Assembly (NCBI GenBank): GCA_003650445.1
Contig: QMQE01000023.1
Coordinates: 1-21,020, forward strand
Source of the DNA: Acidobacteriota bacterium
GTDB taxonomy: Bacteria > Acidobacteriota > Holophagae > Thermotomaculales > Thermotomaculaceae
Length of the DNA: 21,020 nt
Direction of reading: 5' to 3'
This document shows positions 15,523 through 21,020 of this stretch, in pieces. Under the pieces are notes generated by a model. That model searched no databases. It was not told the origin of the DNA and saw only the letters and a list, made by a program, of their open reading frames with translations. Made by a program: the position numbers and the translations under genes. Each line of letters starts with the position of its first letter. Positions within the stretch are counted from its first letter, which is position 1.

Positions 15523-16676
15523 GACTCCAGGTCAATCAGCAGTTTCATCAGGGCTTTCCTGGTGCTGTTTTTCTTGTGCAACTGTGTGGTGAATTGCTGC
15601 ATGTCGATGACATCCCCGGATTCGTCTTTGAATTCAATGATAATGTTGGCTTTGCTGATCTGTTTGAATTCCTCCGGTTTGTATGAAAACATCATTTTTT
15701 TGATAAAAGTCTGCTTGGATGGAACCAGGCCGCTGAGGAGGTCATCCACATCGATTGAAGTATTGATTTTCTTTTTTCTTTTCGGTGCAGCTGGTTCATC
15801 GAGAAGGTCATCCAGTGTCAGTTGCGGGGCGGAATGTGAGGGTTTTGGCGCAGATGCCGGTGTTTCCGGGATGGAATTGGCCGGGGAGAGGACGGCGTCA
15901 CTTCCGGTGCCGTTTTGAAGATATGCTGCACTGACTTCCCGAATGGCTGCTGATGACTCTTCCTGCGGTTTTTCTTCAGAAACAGCTGGCGGTGTGCTTT
16001 CAGATTCCGGTTCCGGTGAAGAAGAATCATCCTGTACCACGGGTGCCGGAGCGGGGACAGGAGCCGCTTTTTCTTTTTGCTGCGGGGTTGCCATCTTTTT
16101 TTTGACTGAAAGAAGTGTATGTTTGGACGCCAATTTCAACGTTTCAAAGACCCCTTGGCCGTTTATGGCAGAGGATTCCACAAATGGGAGACTGTCCACA
16201 TTGAGTACCCTGTTTAGTTCTTCAACAGAAACAATATTTTTCAGATCTCGTTTGTTGTATTGAAGAACAATAGGTATGGAATGAATGTCAATGCCCAATT
16301 CGTTCAGATTTTCCTTCATGTTTTCGTAACTTTCCACATTTGCATCCAGCATGGGTGTTTGGGAATCTGCAACAAAAATAATTCCATCCACACCCTTCAA
16401 TACCAATTTCCGGGTGGAGTTGTAAAAAACCTGTCCCGGCACGGTGTAGAGTTGAAAACGGGTCTTGAAACCGCCGATGACGCCTACGTCAATCGGGAGC
16501 AGGTCAAAAAACAGAGTCCTGTCTGTTTCTGTTTCAAGGCTGACCATTTCACCTCGGGAGTTGGAAGCTGTTTTGGAATAGATATATTCAAGGTTAGTGG
16601 TTTTGCCGCATAGACCGGGGCCGTAATAAACGACCTTAATCACCATTTGCATGGTGGAATAATTAAAAAAAACCAA
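15519..16676 (-). CDS. mglA: MglA-like Ras-family GTPase with long C-terminal extension
   Basis: Residues 1 to about 195 are an MglA-type GTPase: the start MVFFNYST, the P-loop YYGPGLCGKTTN (Gly19-Thr27), TETDRTLFFD, the family-typical TVPGQ (79-82) in place of the usual DxxG, and NKRD (141-144). MglA proteins control polarity and motility. Unlike the usual protein of about 195 residues, this one has 385. Residues 200-300 are a Pro/Glu/Ser-rich linker, and 300-385 are a basic, helical-looking tail (IIIEFKDESGDVIDMQQF). The motif DDLL occurs twice (289-292, 311-314). The TTG start at 16676 is supported by alignment with known MglA starts and by GGAGG five bases upstream. No roadblock-type MglB partner is visible. 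Confidence 0.9.
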   Translation of the reverse strand: MVFFNYSTMQMVIKVVYYGPGLCGKTTNLEYIYSKTASNSRGEMVSLETETDRTLFFDLLPIDVGVIGGFKTRFQLYTVPGQVFYNSTRKLVLKGVDGIIFVADSQTPMLDANVESYENMKENLNELGIDIHSIPIVLQYNKRDLKNIVSVEELNRVLNVDSLPFVESSAINGQGVFETLKLASKHTLLSVKKKMATPQQKEKAAPVPAPAPVVQDDSSSPEPESESTPPAVSEEKPQEESSAAIREVSAAYLQNGTGSDAVLSPANSIPETPASAPKPSHSAPQLTLDDLLDEPAAPKRKKKINTSIDVDDLLSGLVPSKQTFIKKMMFSYKPEEFKQISKANIIIEFKDESGDVIDMQQFTTQLHKKNSTRKALMKLLIDLES

Positions 16677-16706
16677 TCCGGCCTCCGTTTAACCTAAATC
16701 AAGCTT

Positions 16707-16736
16707 ATTGTAACACGGGGATTTAGAAAACGTCAA
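16707..16736 (-). promoter_or_regulatory. Sigma70-like promoter of the mglA-lolA-pcrA block
   Basis: On the minus strand TTGACG (16736-16731) and TACAAT (16712-16707) are separated by 18 bases. Transcription would begin near 16700, leaving a leader of about 25 bases that contains GGAGG before the TTG start. The promoter lies in the 152-base gap after mfd, so the downstream block can be expressed independently. Confidence 0.6.
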
Positions 16737-16828
16737 TAAGCGGAAAGATTTTTTGGGCAGCGCATTGGAAATTTCTTTGTATTTGGTTATGCGGATGAAA
16801 GGCGGGGGGTTCTATCGAAAAAATGCGG

Positions 16829-19800
16829 TTAGGCAAGGGTGGCCAGAAGCTCCCCGGTACGGGATATAAAAGAATCAATTTCTTCATCTGAGAATTTTTC
16901 AATACGGAAGAATCCATTTGAATTCAACTCAACACCGGGTGTTTCGGGCAAAATGGTGAGCAGTTTTTCCACATTGAGGGCATGGTTTTCCCCAGGTGTC
17001 ACGGTACAGATTTTCCCCTTGAACGAAATGGAAAGGATTCCAAGCTTCCTTGCGATGAGTCGAACCCGTTGCCCTGAAATCAAAGCCCGGACAGGGGGCG
17101 GTGGTGTCCCGAAGCGATCCGCCATTTCATCTACGGCCTGTTTCAGCTTTTCGGTGGAGGTCGCCATGTTCATCCGACGATAAAATGACAGGCGAATGGA
17201 ACTGCTTTCAATGTAATCAGACGGGATTCGGCCCCATTGGCCGATTTCAAGAACAGTTTCTTCCTCAACCGCTTCGTCGGTGGACTTGAGCTTTCTGACT
17301 GCATTTTCCAGCATCTTCAGGTACATTTCAAACCCAATGGCATTAATGTGGCCGCTTTGCCGTGCCCCAAGGAGGTCACCGGCACCCCGAAGCTCCAGAT
17401 CCAGCATGGCAATTCGAAATCCTGCTCCGAGATGCGAAAATTCCTCCAGTGCCTGGAGCCGTTTCCGGGCATCCTCCGTCAGCGTGTGTTTCCCCGGCGT
17501 AATGAGATAAGCATAGGCGGGTTTGTCGGACCGCCCGATTCTACCTCTCAACTGGTAGAGCTGGGAGAGTCCGAAAGTGTGGGATTCATTGATAAACATG
17601 GTATTTGCGATGGAAACATCCATCCCATTTTCAATAATTGCCGTACTGACGAGGATGTCAATCTCGTGGCGGAAAAAGCGAAGCATTACCGCTTCCAGCT
17701 CGGCTTCGGGAAGCTGTCCATGAGCGACAGCTATCCTGGCACCGGGAGGGGAAAGTTTTCGGACGGTTTTTGCCAGTGTTTCAATTGTTCGCACATGATT
17801 GTTGACAAAATATACCTGCCCCCCCCGCTTCAACTCAAATTGGATGGCTTCAGAAATCGTGAGGGGGTCAAAGACAATGTGGTAGGTATTGATAGCAAGG
17901 CGATCTCTTGGAGGGGACTCAATAATACTGATATCTTTCAGTCCCATTACCGACATGTTCAATGTTCGGGGGATCGGTGTGGCGCTGAGGGAAAGAACCT
18001 CAATATTCTGTTTCAACATTTTCATTCTTTCCTTGTGGAGGACACCGAATTTTTGTTCTTCATCTACAATTAGAAGGCCCAGCTTCGGGACAATAACATC
18101 CTTTGAAAGAAGCCGGTGCGTACCGATAAGGATATCCACTTCTCCGGCCCCGGTTTCCTTAAGTGTTTTTTTCTGCTGAGCTTCAGACACAAAGCGTGAC
18201 AGCATTCGAATTTCCATCGGGAACCGTCGGAAACGCTCCTGAAAAGTCTGATAATGCTGAAAGGCAAGGACTGTTGTCGGAGCCAGAACCATTACCTGCC
18301 TGCCGTTATCCACTGCCTTGAACACCGCTCGCATGGCTACTTCCGTTTTGCCGAATCCCACATCTCCGCAAAGGAGGCGGTCCATGGGAGCTGGCGATTC
18401 CATATCCTTCTTGATTTCTTCGATAGCCTGAACCTGATCCTCAGTTTCATCAAATGGGAAAATCTCCTCAAATTCCCTCTGCCAGATCGAATCCGGTGGA
18501 AACGCAATTCCCTTTGCCAGTTTTCTCCTGGCGTACAATGTGAGCAGTTCTTCAGCATATTGAGACACTTCTTTCTGGATTCGTTTCCTGGTTTTCTGCC
18601 ATGAAGAGGAACGAAGGCTGGATAATTGGACAGTGCCTCCAGATCCCTGATACTTCTGGAGAAGATGGAGCCGGGAAACCGGCAGCATTACCCTTGATTC
18701 TCCATGAAATACCAACTCCAGGCATTCTTCCGAAGCCTCATCCACAGACATGGTTCTTAATCCCTCATATCGTGCAATGCCATAGTCCATATGAACGACA
18801 TGGTCCCCGGGTTTAATATCTGAGAAATCAGAAAAAAACGGTGTGTGAGCCGGAGAGCGACGTTCTCCTCTTTTTCCCGGGAAGAGGTCGGCAGTTGTAA
18901 GAAAACTAAAGTGGCCTTCAATTTCAAAACCGGTGCGGCATTGTGTTTCCTCCAGTAAAACAGCCTTTCTTTCGACCGGTTTCCTTGAATAGGCGATGCC
19001 ATTTTCAAAGAGGAAATTCTCAATTCTTTCCCCTTCTCCCTTACTTCGAACACCAAGGATAACAGGCATCTTTCTCAGCGTGGCGGAGATAGTTTCCGCC
19101 ACTGCCAGGGCTTTCCCCCCAATTGTAAGGGGCCGGAAAGGCCCCGGTGTACCCGAAGCGGCCACAAGTGTATGGTCGTGGGAATTGAAAAAGGAGTGAA
19201 GCTCATCCAAAGATAGAAAATGGGAAACCGGATCCAATCCGATGTATCCCTGCGGCGTGGCCTGTTCATAATCATTTGCGATTTTCATCAGAAAGGCCTC
19301 TGCGGTGGAGTGGATGCCAGATGGGTTGTGAATGAGGAGGAAATGATTCTTAAAGAGGGTTTCCAGGTTGTTTTCTTTCCAGATGAGGTGAAAATAATGG
19401 TCAAATCCCTCCAGTTCTCCATGTTGGATGAGTCTTCGTTTTTCTTCCAGCGACAGTTCCAGATCCGGGGAGGAAAATTCCCGGGAAAATTGGTCAGCAA
19501 GATGTTCCCGGTTTTCCGGGGTATCGTGAAACAGGCGTACGGGGTAAATCTCAACCGTTTCCAATTCTGTCATGGATCGCTGGGAAATCGGGTCAAAACT
19601 ACGGATGGATGCAATCGTGTCGAAATCTGTTTCGATTCGGACAGGTGCATCAAGATTGATTGGAAAAATATCCAGAATGTCCCCTCTCCGGGAAAATTGA
19701 CCCCTTACCCGAACCACATCAGTAGAGTCGTATCCGAGCCTGGCAAGTTTTTCAGCGGTGGACATCACCGACAGCTCGCTTTTTGATGTAACAGAAATAA

Positions 19801-20176
19801 AGAGGGAGAGAATGGTTTTTGAATCCGGGAACCATGGAAGGAGGGCTGTCGGGTGGGCTACAGTGATGGTGGAAGTGGAGCTTGAAGTGAGGGTCTTTAA
19901 TGCATGGAACCATTGTCTCTTGATTTTCAGATGGGGAGAAAGAAAAGAGGAAGGCAGGACCGCAATCTCTGGTAATACGTTAATTTGGGGCATATCCCGT
20001 TTGACTGTGCGAACTGCACTTTCATCTGCTGTGATAAGCAATATCGGCTTTCCTGTTTTTTCCTTAAGATAGGTAAGGAAGAGCGTAAGCAGTGATCCCG
20101 GCAACGGGGGGAACATTTCTTCATCCCTGTTTAACCTGCTGGAAAAGAAAGGAAAAACAATACGCTTCAGGTTCAC
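16829..20176 (-). CDS. mfd: Transcription-repair coupling factor Mfd
   Basis: Mfd removes RNA polymerase stalled at DNA lesions and recruits UvrA. At 1115 residues it is close to the usual 1150. The N-terminal UvrB-like module is present (GQFSRRGDILDIFP near 159-172). The CarD-like RNA-polymerase-binding domain begins near 450 (GDHVVHMDYGIARYEGL). The RecG-like translocase has GDVGFGKTE near 601, APTTVLAFQH, GTHRLL, VDEEQKFG near 702, LSATPIPRTL and QLYQLRGRIGRS. The last 150 residues are the TRCF domain. The start is GTG at 20176 with AAAAGGAGGA four bases before it. It is followed by the mglA block, and pcrA, another polymerase-associated repair helicase, is downstream on the same strand. 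Confidence 0.97.
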   Translation of the reverse strand: MNLKRIVFPFFSSRLNRDEEMFPPLPGSLLTLFLTYLKEKTGKPILLITADESAVRTVKRDMPQINVLPEIAVLPSSFLSPHLKIKRQWFHALKTLTSSSTSTITVAHPTALLPWFPDSKTILSLFISVTSKSELSVMSTAEKLARLGYDSTDVVRVRGQFSRRGDILDIFPINLDAPVRIETDFDTIASIRSFDPISQRSMTELETVEIYPVRLFHDTPENREHLADQFSREFSSPDLELSLEEKRRLIQHGELEGFDHYFHLIWKENNLETLFKNHFLLIHNPSGIHSTAEAFLMKIANDYEQATPQGYIGLDPVSHFLSLDELHSFFNSHDHTLVAASGTPGPFRPLTIGGKALAVAETISATLRKMPVILGVRSKGEGERIENFLFENGIAYSRKPVERKAVLLEETQCRTGFEIEGHFSFLTTADLFPGKRGERRSPAHTPFFSDFSDIKPGDHVVHMDYGIARYEGLRTMSVDEASEECLELVFHGESRVMLPVSRLHLLQKYQGSGGTVQLSSLRSSSWQKTRKRIQKEVSQYAEELLTLYARRKLAKGIAFPPDSIWQREFEEIFPFDETEDQVQAIEEIKKDMESPAPMDRLLCGDVGFGKTEVAMRAVFKAVDNGRQVMVLAPTTVLAFQHYQTFQERFRRFPMEIRMLSRFVSEAQQKKTLKETGAGEVDILIGTHRLLSKDVIVPKLGLLIVDEEQKFGVLHKERMKMLKQNIEVLSLSATPIPRTLNMSVMGLKDISIIESPPRDRLAINTYHIVFDPLTISEAIQFELKRGGQVYFVNNHVRTIETLAKTVRKLSPPGARIAVAHGQLPEAELEAVMLRFFRHEIDILVSTAIIENGMDVSIANTMFINESHTFGLSQLYQLRGRIGRSDKPAYAYLITPGKHTLTEDARKRLQALEEFSHLGAGFRIAMLDLELRGAGDLLGARQSGHINAIGFEMYLKMLENAVRKLKSTDEAVEEETVLEIGQWGRIPSDYIESSSIRLSFYRRMNMATSTEKLKQAVDEMADRFGTPPPPVRALISGQRVRLIARKLGILSISFKGKICTVTPGENHALNVEKLLTILPETPGVELNSNGFFRIEKFSDEEIDSFISRTGELLATLA

Positions 20177-20194
20177 ACAATCCTCCTTTTGTGG

Positions 20195-20203
20195 ATTGTA
20201 ACA
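20195..20203 (-). promoter_or_regulatory. Extended -10 promoter of mfd
   Basis: TGTTACAAT on the minus strand matches an extended -10 element (TG-n-TACAAT), and no clear -35 is present. Transcription would begin about 7 bases on, giving a short leader that consists mostly of the AAAAGGAGG ribosome binding site. The same TACAAT hexamer precedes mglA. Confidence 0.45.
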
Positions 20204-20350
20204 TACCGGGAGTGGGCGTTATGCGTGGGTGTTCGCGTCAGAAAAAGCAGAGAGAGGCCCATTCCCTGCCCTCTCAAACGAGGGTGCCGCGTCGTGGCTC
20301 ATTTCACCCTTGCCTTCTACATGAACTTGATTCCTGAGGGAGTTGGGTAC

Positions 20351-20381
20351 AAAAAAACCGGCCCGGGGCGGGGGCCGGTTT
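20351..20381 (-). terminator. Strong intrinsic terminator
   Basis: On the minus strand AAACCGGCCC (20381-20372), a 7-base loop (20371-20365) and GGGCCGGTTT (20364-20355) make a perfect 10-bp GC-rich stem, followed at once by a run of T (seven in all, to 20351). On the plus strand no T-run follows, so it acts on minus-strand transcripts. It lies 175 bases before mfd, and no protein gene is immediately upstream of it. Confidence 0.85.
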
Positions 20382-20490
20382 GGGGTGACATTTGGGAGAG
20401 GTTTGAATGGAGGTCATGCTCATCCAAATGTCTGCTTCCATTTCCGGGGTGTTGAGGGGAGATGGCCTGAAATGGAAACTGTTTCAACAA
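20351..20490 (-). ncRNA. Candidate sigma54-dependent small RNA
   Basis: The predicted transcript starts about 12 bases after the -12 element of the sigma54 promoter at 20516-20501 and ends at the intrinsic terminator, giving about 140 nt. It contains two clean stem-loops before the terminator. The first pairs TTCCATTTC (20477-20469) with GAAATGGAA (20444-20436), and its loop reads CTCCCCTCAACACCCC. The second pairs ACATTTGG (20431-20424) with CCAAATGT (20395-20388), and its loop holds GACCTCCATTC. C-rich loops complementary to Shine-Dalgarno sequences are typical of regulatory small RNAs. It matches no RNA family that I recognise. The alternative is a structured remnant or an mfd leader with attenuator. 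Confidence 0.5.
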
Positions 20491-20500
20491 ATGAATATAA

Positions 20501-20516
20501 TGCAAACTCTGTGCCA
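20501..20516 (-). promoter_or_regulatory. Sigma54 (-24/-12) promoter
   Basis: The minus strand reads TGGCACAGAGTTTGCA. This matches the sigma54 consensus TGGCAC-n5-TTGCA, with GG and GC exactly 10 bases apart. No protein gene follows on that strand before the terminator, so its product is probably a short RNA. Confidence 0.65.
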
Positions 20517-20520
20517 GATT

Positions 20521-20637
20521 CTGGAAGCGGAAACCCGGTATTTTCCAGGGAATGTAAGGCCGAAAACGTCAATCTGGCATGCCTCCCCCTGCCAGAATGG
20601 CAGAAGAGTCCCTCAATTCGCCTCGGCAACCGAATTG
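20521..20637. promoter_or_regulatory. Cluster of dyads upstream of the sigma54 promoter
   Basis: Perfect inverted repeats: CTGGAA/TTCCAG (20521-20526 with 20543-20548), CTGCCA-GAA-TGGCAG (20589-20603) and CAATTCG/CGAATTG with a 10-base spacer (20614-20637). In addition, TGCCAGATT at 20512-20520 pairs with AATCTGGCA at 20571-20579. The outer dyads lie about 100-150 bases upstream of the predicted start, where enhancer-binding activators of sigma54 usually bind. Confidence 0.4.
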
Positions 20638-20702
20638 GCAGAAAGAGAAGAATCAGGGAAAAGAGCCAGGCAAAACAGGGACTGGAAACGCGCCGCGGGC
20701 GG

Positions 20703-20757
20703 CAGAGAGTGCGAGTGAGCGAAAGAGGGGGAATGGGCTGGTCCCATCCCTATTCCT
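20703..20757 (+). repeat. Dispersed GTGCGAGTG-type repeat, copy B
   Basis: GAGAGTGCGAGTGAGCGAAAG followed by a GGGGGAATGGG dyad (ATGGG-CTGGT-CCCAT) shares its block order with copies A and C but is more diverged in the dyad. As in copy A, a GC-rich GCGGC-type stretch precedes it. Confidence 0.65.
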
Positions 20758-20825
20758 TGCTCTTCCTTTCTCACGATTATAGCTGTTGAGAAAAGAGGAG
20801 ACTCACCGCAGAGGCCGCCGAGCAC

Positions 20826-20876
20826 GCAGAGGGGGAGGAGCGGAGGGGAATTCAACACAAAGGCACAAGGGCACAA
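20826..20876 (+). repeat. Direct repeat with CACAAAG heptamers, copy 1
   Basis: A GCAGAGGGGGAGGAG purine stretch runs into CAACACAAAGGCACAAGGG. The same series recurs at 20974-21020. The right part has a roughly 7-base period (CACAAAG, GCACAAG). Confidence 0.8.
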
Positions 20877-20912
20877 AGGACACAAAGTTCAGAAAAGATA
20901 GAACTAAGGTTC

Positions 20913-20970
20913 AGAAACGGGGAATGGCCAATCCCCTTCTTTCGCGCACTCGCACTTTCACTTGCACTCG
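20913..20970 (-). repeat. Dispersed GTGCGAGTG-type repeat, copy C (inverted relative to A)
   Basis: Read on the minus strand it begins GTGCAAGTGAAAGTGCGAG and continues into GAAAGAAGGGGATTGGCCAT, then TCCCC, nearly identical to copy A at 127-186. The end GGGGATTGGCCATTCCCC is an almost perfect palindrome. Confidence 0.8.
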
Positions 20971-20973
20971 ACC

Positions 20974-21020
20974 GCAGGGAGGAGGAGAGGGGAACTCAAC
21001 ACAAAGGCACAAGGGCACAA
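20974..21020 (+). repeat. Direct repeat with CACAAAG heptamers, copy 2 (runs off the window)
   Basis: This second copy of the 20826-20876 unit begins about 148 bases later and matches over GAGGGGAA-Y-TCAACACAAAG and the following GCACAAGGGCACAA. The window ends inside it. Confidence 0.8.

Larger units (their letters stand above)
20177..21020. other. Gene-free, dyad- and repeat-rich flank upstream of mfd
   Basis: I see no convincing protein gene here. Open frames on either strand run through hairpins and repeats and have no good starts. The region holds the mfd promoter, a likely small RNA gene (20351-20490, minus), a cluster of inverted repeats up to 20637, two GTGCGAGTG-type repeats and a direct repeat pair at the right edge. 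Confidence 0.7.

Noticed and set aside
17237..18073. A 278-codon plus-strand frame
   Set aside because: It is wholly antisense to mfd, whose motifs are unambiguous in this stretch. It is a shadow frame.
20177..20350. mfd leader as a riboswitch or attenuator using the 20351-20381 terminator
   Set aside because: A separate extended -10 promoter lies directly before mfd, and the structure upstream starts at its own sigma54 promoter. An independent small RNA is the simpler reading, though not excluded.
20304..20441. A 45-codon minus-strand frame starting within the candidate small RNA
   Set aside because: It reads through the strong intrinsic terminator, so a complete message is unlikely, and the Pro-rich product is the terminator stem translated.
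20343..20789. Plus-strand frames of 148 and 103 codons
   Set aside because: They cross the terminator stem, dyads and a dispersed repeat, and the products show no domain-like pattern.
1..21020. CRISPR array, tRNA, rRNA, tmRNA or insertion sequence
   Set aside because: I found no regularly spaced direct repeats with unique spacers, no cloverleaf-like segments in the gaps, and no transposase.

Overview
The window looks like a chromosomal segment of a Gram-negative-type bacterium. The evidence is a LolA-like periplasmic carrier, exported proteins with signal peptides, and many signalling proteins. The MglA-type GTPase, HD-GYP and PilZ proteins, several two-component proteins and abundant short intergenic repeats fit an environmental, probably poorly sampled lineage. 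The phylum cannot be fixed from the sequence alone. No phage, transposase, CRISPR, rRNA or tRNA gene was seen.

Layout: two long convergent gene blocks meet at about 11,120, flanked at both window edges by gene-free, repeat-rich DNA. Plus-strand block (801-11,126), probably one operon of ten genes: HD-GYP phosphodiesterase-like protein, smpB, a ParB-fold protein, an SPL-family radical SAM protein, an FMN oxidoreductase (nitronate monooxygenase/FabK-like), a membrane histidine kinase, a fused NAD(P)HX epimerase/dehydratase, tsaE, a receiver-histidine kinase, and a receiver protein with an unrecognised N-terminal domain. Most genes overlap or lie a few bases apart. A sigma70-like promoter with four 12-bp direct repeats just upstream sits before the first gene.

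Minus-strand block (20,176 down to 11,118): mfd, then behind its own good promoter an MglA-like GTPase with a long C-terminal extension, a LolA-like carrier, an exported protein with a carboxypeptidase-regulatory-like fold, pcrA/uvrD helicase, a metallo-beta-lactamase-fold hydrolase and a PilZ protein. The GTPase, LolA-like and exported-protein genes overlap by 4 bases each and are likely translationally coupled. Mfd and PcrA both act on RNA polymerase and DNA repair. The HD-GYP and PilZ proteins point to cyclic-di-GMP signalling.

Edges: 1-800 and 20,177-21,020 hold no convincing protein gene. They carry heptamer tandem repeats, a GTGCGAGTG-type repeat family present in opposite orientation at the two ends, and many dyads. 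The most interesting unexplained feature is on the minus strand at 20,351-20,516: a near-perfect sigma54 (-24/-12) promoter, two clean stem-loops with C-rich loops, and a strong intrinsic terminator. Together they look like a gene for a sigma54-dependent small RNA of about 140 nt upstream of mfd.
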